Of a stretch of DNA of 64,000 nt, positions 34,179 through 42,985 are shown in pieces. The position numbers and the translations under genes are program-made. Every line of letters starts with the position of its first letter. Within the stretch, counting starts at the first letter, position 1. Source of the DNA: Flavobacterium sp. UBA6135 (GTDB lineage: Bacteria; Bacteroidota; Bacteroidia; Flavobacteriales; Flavobacteriaceae); the NCBI RefSeq assembly GCF_002428305.1, contig NZ_DIVJ01000003.1, positions 62,001 through 126,000 on the forward strand. The letters are read 5' to 3'. The notes beneath the pieces are model-generated. The model was not told where the DNA came from, did not search any database, and worked only from the letters and a program-made list of their open reading frames with translations.

Positions 34179-34865
34179 ATGAAAATTTTCAAACTACTAA
34201 TTCTTTTAATCTCATTTCAAATGATGGCCAATTCAGATTTTGAAAAAGCGGAACAATTATTTCAAAAAGAAAGGTATGTTGAAGCAAAGGCAGTTTTTTC
34301 TATTTATTTAAAATCAAATCCGAATCATACAAAAACGATAGAATACCTTGGAGATATTGCAGGAAAGGAAAAAAACTGGGATGAAGCTATTTTTTATTAT
34401 AATAAAATAAAAATCCAATATCCTAAAAATGCTGATTATCACTATAAGTTTGGTGGAGCTATGGGAATGAAAGCCAAAGAATCTAACAAATTCAAAGCTT
34501 TAGGAATGATTGATGAAATTGAAAAATCTTTTTTAACTGCTGCAAAATTAGATGAAAAACACATTGACTCCCGTTGGGCTTTGGTGATGCTCTACATCGA
34601 ATTGCCTGGTATTGTTGGCGGAAGCGAAACCAAAGCTCAAAAATATGCAGATGAATTAATGAATTTATCAAAAGTGGATGGTTATTTAGCCAGAGGTTTT
34701 ATTGATGAATATTTCAAACGTTTTACAAAAGCGGAAGCAAATTACATGATTGCACACGAAATTGGAAATTCAAAAAATACCTTTCAAAAACTATATGATT
34801 TGTATAAAAATAAATTAAAACAGCCACAAAAAGCGGAAGCATTAAAAAATAAATTTGAAAAATAG
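34179..34865 (+). CDS. Tetratricopeptide-repeat protein
   Basis: 228 residues. A short N-terminal hydrophobic stretch (residues 1-18) is a likely signal peptide. TPR units begin at 'DFEKAEQLFQKERYVEAKAVFSIYLKSNPNH', 'TIEYLGDIAGKEKNWDEAIFYYNKIKIQYPKN' and further degenerate copies; TPRs bind peptides or proteins. The gene is 67 bp before the Mur ligase gene, separated by a repeat array. Partner unknown. Confidence 0.82.
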   Translation: MKIFKLLILLISFQMMANSDFEKAEQLFQKERYVEAKAVFSIYLKSNPNHTKTIEYLGDIAGKEKNWDEAIFYYNKIKIQYPKNADYHYKFGGAMGMKAKESNKFKALGMIDEIEKSFLTAAKLDEKHIDSRWALVMLYIELPGIVGGSETKAQKYADELMNLSKVDGYLARGFIDEYFKRFTKAEANYMIAHEIGNSKNTFQKLYDLYKNKLKQPQKAEALKNKFEK

Positions 34866-34879
34866 TAATCCGTTTTCGG

Positions 34880-34931
34880 TTGTCCGTTATCAGTTAACCG
34901 ACAACCGACAACCGACAACCGACAACAGAAA
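34880..34931. repeat. CGACAAC tandem repeats before the Mur ligase gene
   Basis: CCGACAA units in a row (7-bp period, four to five copies at about 34899-34926) preceded by CGGTTGTCCGTTATCAGTTAAC, partly the reverse complement of the units, and followed by CAGAAAATG. The array touches the start codon region, as does the related array before obgE. Confidence 0.75.
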
Positions 34932-36287
34932 ATGAGAACCCACTTTATCGCCATTGGCGGAGCCGCCATGCACAATTTAGCACTTGCCTTACACCACAAA
35001 GGTTATCACGTTACCGGTAGTGATGATGCTATTTTTGAACCTTCCAAATCACGTTTAGAAAAGTTTGGACTTTTGCCAAACGAAATGGGTTGGTTTCCTG
35101 AAAAAATCACATCAGATATCGAAGCAATTATTCTCGGAATGCACGCCAAATCCGATAATCCGGAATTGTTAAAAGCAAAAGAATTGGGCTTAAAAATTTA
35201 TTCTTATCCTGAATTTTTATACGAACAATCAAAAAATAAAACCCGTGTTGTGATTGGCGGTTCACATGGGAAAACGACAATAACTTCAATGATTTTACAT
35301 GTGATGCATTATCATAACATTGAAGTTGATTATATGGTAGGAGCACAGCTGGAAGGTTTTGATACGATGGTTCATCTCACCGAAAAAAATGATTTTATCG
35401 TTTTGGAAGGCGATGAATATTTGTCGAGTCCGATTGACAGAAGACCGAAATTTCATTTGTACCAACCCAATATTGCATTACTTTCCGGCATTGCATGGGA
35501 TCATATTAATGTGTTTCCAACCTTTGAAAATTATGTAGAACAGTTTGAAATTTTTGTAAATCAAATTACAAAAGGTGGTATTTTGGTCTATAATGAAGAA
35601 GATGAAACGGTTAAAAAAGTAGCCGAAGAAACGACCAACACCATTCGAAGATTACCTTATCAAACGCCCAATTATTCCGTTGAAAAAGGAACTACTTATC
35701 TTGATACTCCCGAAGGACCAATGCCAATTGAAGTGTTCGGTGCTCACAATTTGAACAATCTTGCCGGAGCCAAATGGATATGTCAAAATATGGGTGTGGA
35801 TGAAGCCGATTTTTATGAGGCAATAGCCAATTTCAAAGGAGCTTCCAAAAGGTTGGAAAAAATTGCCGAAGGAAAAGGAAAAGTAGCCTACAAAGATTTT
35901 GCTCATTCACCCAGTAAAGTTGCTGCGACTACCAAAGCCGTAAAAAATCAATATCCCGATAGAAAATTAGTGGCTTGTTTAGAATTGCACACCTATAGCA
36001 GTTTGAATGCCGAATTTCTAAAAGAATACGAAGGAGCTTTGGATGCTGCCGATGTTGCCGTTGTGTTTTATTCGCCCGATGCAGTTAAAATCAAACAACT
36101 GGAGGAGGTAACTTATGATCAAATTGCTAATTCTTTCAAACGAAATGATTTGATAATCTATACGAATCCAACCGAATTTAAAGATTTTTTATTTTCAACT
36201 AATTTGGATAATGCTGCTTTGTTATTAATGAGTTCAGGGAATTATGGTGGTTTGGATTTTGAGGAGGTTAAGCAATTAGTCAATTAG
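34932..36287 (+). CDS. mpl: UDP-N-acetylmuramate tripeptide ligase (Mpl-type Mur ligase)
   Basis: A 451-residue cytosolic ATP-dependent ligase of peptidoglycan recycling that joins L-Ala-D-Glu-meso-DAP to UDP-MurNAc. The sequence starts directly with the N-terminal nucleotide fold 'HFIAIGGAAMHNLALALHHKGYHVTGSD', unlike MurC, and has P-loop 'IGGSHGKTTITSM', 'EGDEYLSSPIDRRPKF' and 'DFAHSPSKVAATTKAVK', which is typical of Mpl. It ends 65 bp before a convergent DUF1287 gene. Confidence 0.88.
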   Translation: MRTHFIAIGGAAMHNLALALHHKGYHVTGSDDAIFEPSKSRLEKFGLLPNEMGWFPEKITSDIEAIILGMHAKSDNPELLKAKELGLKIYSYPEFLYEQSKNKTRVVIGGSHGKTTITSMILHVMHYHNIEVDYMVGAQLEGFDTMVHLTEKNDFIVLEGDEYLSSPIDRRPKFHLYQPNIALLSGIAWDHINVFPTFENYVEQFEIFVNQITKGGILVYNEEDETVKKVAEETTNTIRRLPYQTPNYSVEKGTTYLDTPEGPMPIEVFGAHNLNNLAGAKWICQNMGVDEADFYEAIANFKGASKRLEKIAEGKGKVAYKDFAHSPSKVAATTKAVKNQYPDRKLVACLELHTYSSLNAEFLKEYEGALDAADVAVVFYSPDAVKIKQLEEVTYDQIANSFKRNDLIIYTNPTEFKDFLFSTNLDNAALLLMSSGNYGGLDFEEVKQLVN

Positions 36288-36354
36288 GGAATGTGACATG
36301 AGTCATTGAGGGAATTAGCAGTAGTTTTAATTGGCAAATTGCCACATTGACTAA

Positions 36355-36924
36355 TTATTTATCATACCGAAAATGCCCCACAATCGTATAGCTAAACAAG
36401 CAATCCTCCAAAACCTGTCCGCCACCCACATTGTGAACAATTAAATTGCGTTTACCATCTGCTGATTTTTTGTGTGTAACAATACCAATATGCGGAAGTT
36501 TGTCGCCAATCATCCAAGTTACAATATCGCCGGTTTTGTAATCGGAAGGATTATTAGTAACAGTTAGTTTTTCTCCTTTTCGTTCAAAAAACACTTCTAA
36601 ATTGGGAACCCTTCGATGGTCAATATTCGTATCCGTTTTTTTTAATCCCCATTTTTTAGGATAGAGCGAAAAGTTTTTTTTCATGTCTTCGTGTACTTCT
36701 TTTTGCAAATCAACACCCAATTTCCGGTAGGCACGAATAACCACATCGGTGCAAACACCTTTGTCTTTTGGCACATCACCATTTGGATATTTTATGCTCA
36801 CATATGACGGATCATAAGTCACTTTATCTTTTGTTAATTCCAAAGCAGCATCAGATAATTTTTGTGAAAAGTTTATAGTAAGAGAAATTATCCCTAGAAA
36901 AAAGAAGGAGAGCAATGTTTTCAT
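36355..36924 (-). CDS. DUF1287 domain protein, NlpC/P60-like
   Basis: A 189-residue exported protein. Residues 1-~20 are a signal peptide. The mature part has the DUF1287 pattern: 'YPNGDVPKDKGVCTDVVIRAYRKLGVDLQ' (Cys followed by Asp, the catalytic Cys in the NlpC/P60-like fold) and later 'MIGDKLPHIGIVTHK' (His) and 'LIVHNVGGGQVLEDCLF'. Probably a periplasmic peptidase or amidase acting on cell wall; activity is not established. Convergent with the Mur ligase gene upstream. Confidence 0.87.
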   Translation of the reverse strand: MKTLLSFFFLGIISLTINFSQKLSDAALELTKDKVTYDPSYVSIKYPNGDVPKDKGVCTDVVIRAYRKLGVDLQKEVHEDMKKNFSLYPKKWGLKKTDTNIDHRRVPNLEVFFERKGEKLTVTNNPSDYKTGDIVTWMIGDKLPHIGIVTHKKSADGKRNLIVHNVGGGQVLEDCLFSYTIVGHFRYDK

Positions 36925-36966
36925 GAGATTGTTTTTTAGTTAAATTCGCACTTCTTTTTTTACTAC

Positions 36967-37005
36967 AAAAAAAATGCCTCTTTTGTTAAAGAAGCATTTT
37001 TTGTT
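36967..37005 (-). terminator. Terminator of the sortilin/BNR-repeat gene
   Basis: On the minus strand AAAAAATGC, TCTTT, loop, AAAGA, GCATTTTTTTT forms a stem with one bulge on each side and ends in eight T. It lies 15 bp past the stop. Confidence 0.75.
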
Positions 37006-37019
37006 ACGTTGTAAAAAAA

Positions 37020-40000
37020 TTAATCTTTCAAAAACTCATCAAATGATTTTAATTGAAATGGAATGCCAAGTTTAGTTCCCTGATCAATTAATTTGGTTTT
37101 ATATTTTCCTTTTAGAGCATTTAAACTTGTTGTTGCTTTAGAATATAAATCCATCACATTTTCAATGTTGTCTTTTTGAGAAGGCGATGGTGCGTCAAAT
37201 TGTTGAGCAACAGAGGCATAAATTGTACTCAATTTTTCTCTTAATTGTGGTTCAGCAGCACCAACATACATATCTCCTGTTGTCACAACCATTGTGTTTT
37301 TTAGAGCATTAAACTCCGCATAAATCTTGTTATTTGCTTTTGCTGTTTTTGGGTCTTTTTCAATTATTTTTTTGTTAAGAGCAATTAACTCGTCTAGTTC
37401 ATAAACGAAATAGGCTAGCTCTTCATTTTTATCAAAAAGCATTTTTGCCGCTTCAGCTTGAAGTTTTCTTTCGTTTGGTGTTATTACACTTTTTGGGTCG
37501 TTAACAACTTTGAATTCATGAGTGTAAACCTCTTTTCCTTTTGTCAAAACTGCTTTATAAGTACCTTCCGGAACTCTTGGAGAAGTGAAGCCGCCAAAAC
37601 TCAATGTTTTTGCAGTTGCAATTTTTGGATTTCTGGTGTTGTAATTCCATGAAACAATATTAATCCCTTTTTGATTTCCTGCAGGAAGTGTCACTATTTT
37701 ATTTCCATTCGTATCCTGAATTTCCAAATCCATTTTTCCAAACGTATTTCGTTTTTTCAAATAATAGATGATTTGACCTGATGTATTTGGATTTGGTCCA
37801 ACAAACTCCAATTCAGAAGCGGTGCCTCCAAAACTGGATTCTTCTTCAATCACAAATGGTTTCCTGTCAAAAAAGTGCACTTCTTTTTTCAGGATTTCGG
37901 GAGTGATTTGTCTGAGTGTACTTATGTCATCAATTATGATAATTCCTCTACCATGAGTAGCCATTACCAAATCATTTGTTTTTGGATGTAAATCTAAATA
38001 ATGCACCGCCACAGCAGGCATATTATTTTCAAATTTAGACCAATTTTTACCGCCATCAACAGTGATGTATAATCCTATTTCTGTACCTAAGAATAATAAG
38101 TTAGGATTTTTATAATCTTCTTGAATATTTCTTGCAAAACTTCCTATTTCAGGAGTGGTAATTGAAGTCCATGTTTTTCCAAAATCAGAAGTTTTATAGA
38201 CATAAGCAGTATAATCATTTTTTGAATGACCATCAAAAACGGCATATGCAGTTCCTTCATTGAAAACACTTGCTTCAATGTGATAACACCAGGTGTTTTT
38301 TGGTAATCCTTTGATATTCGCCGTTACATTAGACCATGTTTTGCCACTATCTCTTGTAATTTGAACATTACCATCATCAGTTCCGGCCCAAATTACGTCT
38401 TTGTTTAAGGGTGATTCTGCGATGGTAAAAATGGTACAGTGATTTTCGGCTCCGGAATTGTCAACAGAAAGACCACCTGATTTTTCTGTATTTGTTTTTG
38501 TAGGATCGTTTGTGGTTAAATCACCTGATATTTTTCGCCAAGTTTGTCCCATGTCATCAGAAACATGAACAAATTGACTGCCGGCATAAATTCTGTCAGG
38601 GTTGTGAATTCCGGTAACAATTGGTGTATTCCAATTGAAACGTAATTTTGGGTCGCCTTTTACGGCAAGCGGTTGAATGGTTTTTAATTCTTTAGTTTCT
38701 AAATTATATCGCCAGATGTTTTCGGCACCTTGCATTTCGCTGTAAATGATTTTTTTGGTAGGATGTTTTAAAACACGAAATCCATCGCCATAACCCACAA
38801 CATGCCAGTCGCGAGCTTCAATGCCGCCGTCACTTTTACTTGGGCCATACCATGAGCCATTGTCTTGCAAACCACCATAAATGTTATAAGGTTCTTCATC
38901 ATCTAAACTTAAATGATAGTACTGTGAAAGGGGTAGATTTTTTACAATGTCAAGTGTGTTTCCAGAATCCCAACTTCTGTATAAACCTCCATCGGTTGCC
39001 ACATAAATTCGATTGCTGTCATGTAAATCAACAGTAACGTCATGAATGTCAGCATGCATATTTCCTAGCGGTTTAAAGGTTTTTCCACCATCTCTACTAA
39101 TGGAACCTCTTAAGCCACCTTTGTATAGAATATCCGGATTTCGAGGATCAATTGTAATTCTTGAAAAATAAAACGGACGAACAACCAATTCAAAATCACT
39201 ATTTAAATGTTTCCAACTGGCACCTGAATCTTCAGAACGATATAAGCCTTTGTCTTTATCTTGTTCGGTTTCCAAGACAGCATATAAAACTTCAGGTTTT
39301 GATGGAGCTACTCCAATAGCAATTCTGCCCAATTGCCCTTTTGGAAAACCATTGTGAATTTTGTTCCAAGTTTTACCTCCATCAATAGTTTTGTATAAGG
39401 CAGAATTATATCCTCCGGAATTAAACGACCATGCGGTTCTTCTGAATTCCCAAAAACTAGCATACATAATATCCGGATTAACGGGGTCAATTACCAAGTC
39501 TGCACAGCCTGTTTTTTGATCTACATAAAATGATTTATTCCATGTTTTTCCACCATCTGTTGTTTTATAGATGCCTCGATCTTCACTATCACCCCAAAGT
39601 GCACCAAGAACTCCAGCCCAAACTACATCACTATTTCTTGGGTCAACAATTATGGATGTAATTCGGTCTGATTTTGGTAAACCCATGTTAGTCCAATTCA
39701 AACCACCATCGGTTGATTTATAAATTCCATCGCCAATAGATACACTATTACGGGTCCATGGTTCACCTGTTCCAACCCAAATTGTGTTGTCAGGATTATT
39801 AGGGTCAATAGTAACACAACCAATAGATTGAATGTGTTTGTCAAAAATAGGAGAGAAGGAAGCACCACCATCTGAACTTTTCCAAACGCCACCACCGGCA
39901 GCACCAATGTAGATTATTTTGTTGTTTGTGGGGTGATTTGCTATGTCTGAAATTCTCCCGCTCATAATAGCCGGACCAATCTGACGGGCTTTGATATCAC

Positions 40001-40100
40001 CAAATAATTCTTTGCCTTTTAAGATTATTTCATCTTGAGCGTTAACTTGAAAAGCAAAAATGAAACTTAAAGCAACAAGTAATTTGTTATAGTTTTTCAT
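37020..40100 (-). CDS. Secreted VPS10/sortilin-like BNR-repeat protein
   Basis: 1026 residues from the ATG at 40100 (signal peptide to VNAQ); a longer frame to 40130 would add low-complexity residues. It holds at least eleven Asp-box motifs S/T-x-D-x-G-x-x-W/F (SSDGGASF, STDGGLNW, TTDGGKTW, TIDGGKTW, SEDSGASW, SRDGGKTF, SDDMGQTW, TRDSGKTW, TSDFGKTW, TVDGGKNW and a variant), which form a beta-propeller as in sortilin/VPS10 and BNR glycosidase-like proteins. The C-terminal ~200 residues are non-propeller and partly helical. No T9SS tail is recognised. Function unknown; periplasmic or outer-membrane location inferred. Confidence 0.87.
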   Translation of the reverse strand: MKNYNKLLVALSFIFAFQVNAQDEIILKGKELFGDIKARQIGPAIMSGRISDIANHPTNNKIIYIGAAGGGVWKSSDGGASFSPIFDKHIQSIGCVTIDPNNPDNTIWVGTGEPWTRNSVSIGDGIYKSTDGGLNWTNMGLPKSDRITSIIVDPRNSDVVWAGVLGALWGDSEDRGIYKTTDGGKTWNKSFYVDQKTGCADLVIDPVNPDIMYASFWEFRRTAWSFNSGGYNSALYKTIDGGKTWNKIHNGFPKGQLGRIAIGVAPSKPEVLYAVLETEQDKDKGLYRSEDSGASWKHLNSDFELVVRPFYFSRITIDPRNPDILYKGGLRGSISRDGGKTFKPLGNMHADIHDVTVDLHDSNRIYVATDGGLYRSWDSGNTLDIVKNLPLSQYYHLSLDDEEPYNIYGGLQDNGSWYGPSKSDGGIEARDWHVVGYGDGFRVLKHPTKKIIYSEMQGAENIWRYNLETKELKTIQPLAVKGDPKLRFNWNTPIVTGIHNPDRIYAGSQFVHVSDDMGQTWRKISGDLTTNDPTKTNTEKSGGLSVDNSGAENHCTIFTIAESPLNKDVIWAGTDDGNVQITRDSGKTWSNVTANIKGLPKNTWCYHIEASVFNEGTAYAVFDGHSKNDYTAYVYKTSDFGKTWTSITTPEIGSFARNIQEDYKNPNLLFLGTEIGLYITVDGGKNWSKFENNMPAVAVHYLDLHPKTNDLVMATHGRGIIIIDDISTLRQITPEILKKEVHFFDRKPFVIEEESSFGGTASELEFVGPNPNTSGQIIYYLKKRNTFGKMDLEIQDTNGNKIVTLPAGNQKGINIVSWNYNTRNPKIATAKTLSFGGFTSPRVPEGTYKAVLTKGKEVYTHEFKVVNDPKSVITPNERKLQAEAAKMLFDKNEELAYFVYELDELIALNKKIIEKDPKTAKANNKIYAEFNALKNTMVVTTGDMYVGAAEPQLREKLSTIYASVAQQFDAPSPSQKDNIENVMDLYSKATTSLNALKGKYKTKLIDQGTKLGIPFQLKSFDEFLKD

Positions 40101-40117
40101 TGTTGAGTTTGGTTTAA

Positions 40118-40152
40118 AAAAAATCCCCAAAATTTATATAATGGGGATTTTT
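40118..40152 (-). terminator. Terminator of the LolA-like gene
   Basis: On the minus strand AAAAATCCCC / GGGGATTTTTTT with loop ATTATATAAATTTT. It lies between the stop of the LolA-like gene and the start of the sortilin-like gene. Confidence 0.82.
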
Positions 40153-40166
40153 AAAAGTTATTAGTT

Positions 40167-40904
40167 TTATTCTTTAAAGCTAAAAGCACTTGGATCAACT
40201 GTTGGGTTTAAAGTAACTTTCTTCACCACCATAGCTTGTCCCATTTGATTCATTGTAAAAGGAAAATATAACCCGTCAACTTCTTGGTAGTCACTCATTG
40301 TTGTTGTTGACATTTGTCCTTTCATCGGGCCTTGTTTAATTTCAGTCTCTGTTAAAATCGGAACATTATTTTCTGTGTCAAAATAATAGAAGACTACATT
40401 ATCCACTTTTTCACCATCAACAGTTTGCGGTTTTTTTGTGATTTTAACTTTATAGCACTCAGTTCCCTCTTTGGTTTCTTTTCCTAGATAGTCTGCAGCA
40501 TATCCTTTTGCTTTATAATTTAATAAAACATCAGGATAATCGTTAGCTTCTTGTTTAATGTTTTCTACCATTTCCGATTCCATTTTTTCAGCTTTCATGG
40601 TCATAAAGTTTGTTGACCAAGCTGTTGTTCCATCAAATGCCATTTGGGTAATTTCTTGACCTTGAAAATTAATTTTCAGATACATTTTTCCGCCTTTTAG
40701 CTGAACCATTTCTACAGGAATTTCCATCCCCTGATAATTCACACTCATTTCCATTTTTGTTCCATTGAGTTTCTCAAATTTTTCAGCACCACCAATTGTT
40801 TTGAAGTAAGTACTGATAATTTCGTCAGCATTTTGAGCGATTGAAGCTATAGGAATAAGCAAAAAAGAAAACACACAAGCTAGAGTTATACTATTTTTTT
40901 TCAT
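40167..40904 (-). CDS. LolA-like outer membrane lipoprotein-sorting protein
   Basis: 245 residues with a signal peptide (residues 1-24, to IASIAQ). The mature part resembles the LolA/LolB fold: 'ADEIISTYFKTIGGAEKFEKLNGTKMEM', 'GGKMYLKINFQGQEITQMAFDGTTAW' and 'VVFYYFDTENNVPILTETEI'. LolA proteins carry lipoproteins through the periplasm. This family also includes proteins of other use, so the chaperone role is inferred from fold. It is followed by a terminator and the sortilin-like gene on the same strand. Confidence 0.75.
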   Translation of the reverse strand: MKKNSITLACVFSFLLIPIASIAQNADEIISTYFKTIGGAEKFEKLNGTKMEMSVNYQGMEIPVEMVQLKGGKMYLKINFQGQEITQMAFDGTTAWSTNFMTMKAEKMESEMVENIKQEANDYPDVLLNYKAKGYAADYLGKETKEGTECYKVKITKKPQTVDGEKVDNVVFYYFDTENNVPILTETEIKQGPMKGQMSTTTMSDYQEVDGLYFPFTMNQMGQAMVVKKVTLNPTVDPSAFSFKE

Positions 40905-41015
40905 AATAAAGAGTTTTATTTTGATTGAATTAGTAATAAAAATAATAAAAATGTTACAAACTAAAACTAAAAATTATTAATTTTAAATTTTAATAACATT
41001 TATACGCCAAACAAC

Positions 41016-41711
41016 ATGGAAGAAAAAACAAATTTCTCAATTAAATATTGGGCAGAAGACGATAAGCCAAGAGAAAAGTTAGCACTAAAAGGGAGAGCTG
41101 CTTTAAGCGATGCAGAATTGCTAGCCATATTAATAGGCTCGGGAAGTAGAAATGAAAGTGCCGTTGAATTGAGCAAAAGAATCTTAGCTTCAGTTCAAAA
41201 CAATTTAAACGCATTAGGAAAAATGTCAATTAATCAACTGATGACATTTAAAGGAATTGGTGAAGCAAAAGCAATTTCAATTATTGCCGCAGTTGAATTA
41301 GCCAGAAGAAGAAAATCAGAAGAAGCAACTCAGTTAGTTAAAATTACTTCCAGTAAAATCATATTTGAAATCATGCAACCCTTAATAGGTGAACTACCTC
41401 ATGAGGAATTTTGGGTATTATATCTCAATAATTCCAATAAAGTAATCAAAAAGGAACAACTTAGCAAAGGAGGAATTACAGGAACTGTGGTAGATGTTCG
41501 ATTGATTTTAAAGTTAGCTTTAGAAAATAATGCCACATCATTAATTTTGTCACACAATCATCCTTCCGGCAGATTGGAACCAAGTGAACCTGATATAGAA
41601 ATTACACAAAAATTAAAATCAGCAGCAAGACAATTGGAATTGTCAGTTATTGACCATATTATTGTAACAGAAAATGGTTATTATAGCTTTGCCGATGAAG
41701 GTGTAATGTAA
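41016..41711 (+). CDS. radC: RadC family protein (JAB/MPN domain)
   Basis: 231 residues. The N-terminal UPF0758/HhH part ('RAALSDAELLAILIGSGSRNESAVELSKRIL') precedes the JAB metal site 'ILSHNHPSGRLEPSEPDIEIT' (H-x-H and downstream S-x-x-D), the hallmark of RadC. The name comes from a misassigned repair mutant; the true role is unclear, possibly a metallo-isopeptidase. The PepSY gene follows 11 bp downstream. Confidence 0.93.
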   Translation: MEEKTNFSIKYWAEDDKPREKLALKGRAALSDAELLAILIGSGSRNESAVELSKRILASVQNNLNALGKMSINQLMTFKGIGEAKAISIIAAVELARRRKSEEATQLVKITSSKIIFEIMQPLIGELPHEEFWVLYLNNSNKVIKKEQLSKGGITGTVVDVRLILKLALENNATSLILSHNHPSGRLEPSEPDIEITQKLKSAARQLELSVIDHIIVTENGYYSFADEGVM

Positions 41712-41722
41712 AAAATAATAAA

Positions 41723-42283
41723 GTGTCAGAAAAAAGAAAAAGTCAAGCAAAAATTCTTCGTTTTTTTAGAAAAATTCATAGGACTACGGGTGCCTTTTTG
41801 TTTGTTTTCTTTTTTATAATTGCTGTAACCGGATTTTTATTAGGGATTAAAAAACACAGTGGAGGTCTAATTTTACCTGAAGCTAAAAAAGGAGTTTCAG
41901 CTGATTTGGTCGATTTTCTTCCATTGGATAGCTTGCAAAAAAATGCAAATAGGTTTATTGTTGCTTTTTTAAAAGAGTCAAGCGTTAGTGAAATTGATAG
42001 AATTGATGTTCGACCTGAAAAAGGAATAGTAAAGTTTACGTTCAAGTCTCATTTTTATGAAGTGCAACTTGATGGTACAACCGGAGAATTACTTCAAATT
42101 GATACAAGACGATCTGATGTGGTTGAGAAAATTCATGATGGGTCAATTGTTGATTATTATTTAGGATTTCAATCAGGAACTTTTAAATTGATTTATACTT
42201 CAATCATGAGTTTTGCTTTGCTAGTGTTTACAATTACAGGATTTTGGTTGTGGTATGGCCCCAAAAAAATGCGAAAATCTTAG
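41723..42283 (+). CDS. PepSY-associated membrane protein
   Basis: 186 residues starting at GTG. A transmembrane helix at about 20-45 ('FLFVFFFIIAVTGFLLGI'), an extracytoplasmic PepSY-like domain (~50-140, with 'GIVKFTFKSHFYEVQLDGTTGELLQID'), and a second helix at about 158-178 ('SFALLVFTITGFWLWYGP'). The layout is that of PepSY-TM proteins, which in this phylum are often linked to iron/heme or other metal uptake. It begins 11 bp after radC; the ABC ATPase follows at 42355. Confidence 0.82.
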   Translation: MSEKRKSQAKILRFFRKIHRTTGAFLFVFFFIIAVTGFLLGIKKHSGGLILPEAKKGVSADLVDFLPLDSLQKNANRFIVAFLKESSVSEIDRIDVRPEKGIVKFTFKSHFYEVQLDGTTGELLQIDTRRSDVVEKIHDGSIVDYYLGFQSGTFKLIYTSIMSFALLVFTITGFWLWYGPKKMRKS

Positions 42284-42354
42284 GCTAATTTTTAGAATTG
42301 ATTAACAACTCATTTTTCAAAATATCTGTATCTTTCCAAAATAAAATTAACGCA

Positions 42355-42984
42355 ATGATTCAAACCAAAGATTTGAAATTTTCATTTAATGAAAAAACCA
42401 CTTTTGCTTTTCCCGATTTGCATAATGAAGCTTCACAAACTTTGTTGATTACCGGAAACTCGGGCAAAGGAAAAACAACTTTGTTGCATCTTTTGGGTGG
42501 ATTACTTCGGCCTGATTCAGGTTCCATTTCAATTCAAGATACTACAATTTCATCATTATCTGAAAAAGAACTTGATCAATTTAGAGGTAAAAATATTGGG
42601 TTGGTTTTACAACAATCGCATTTTGTTGCCTCATTAAATGTGCTTGAAAATGTTGTTTTGGCTTCTTGGTTGTCAAACGGAGAAAAAGCAACAGAAAAAG
42701 CAAAATCATTATTGGTTGCACTTGATTTAGAAGATCAAATGTATAAGCTTCCTTCTAAATTAAGTATTGGCCAACAACAGCGGGTTTCAATTGCGAGAGC
42801 TTTGATTAATGAACCAAAATTGCTTTTGGCAGATGAACCTACTTCAAGTTTAGATGATGAAAACGCAGCAAAAGTTGCTGATTTATTGCAAAAGTTGTCA
42901 AAGGAACACAAGGCTTCATTGATAATTGTGACGCATGACCAACGATTAAAAGACACATTTTCTAACCATATAAATTTAAATTAA
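42355..42984 (+). CDS. ABC transporter ATP-binding protein (LolD/MacB type)
   Basis: 209 residues from the ATG at 42355 ('MIQTKDLKFSFNEKTTF'); an in-frame extension starts at TTG. Walker A 'GNSGKGKTTLLHLLGG', Q-loop 'GLVLQQSHFVASLNVLENV', signature 'LSIGQQQRVSIARA' and Walker B 'LLLADEPTSSLDDEN'. The DEPTSSLD text and small size fit the LolD/MacB/FtsE class, which drives FtsX-like permeases from the cytosol. It lies 1 bp before the permease gene. Confidence 0.92.
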   Translation: MIQTKDLKFSFNEKTTFAFPDLHNEASQTLLITGNSGKGKTTLLHLLGGLLRPDSGSISIQDTTISSLSEKELDQFRGKNIGLVLQQSHFVASLNVLENVVLASWLSNGEKATEKAKSLLVALDLEDQMYKLPSKLSIGQQQRVSIARALINEPKLLLADEPTSSLDDENAAKVADLLQKLSKEHKASLIIVTHDQRLKDTFSNHINLN

Positions 42985-42985
42985 G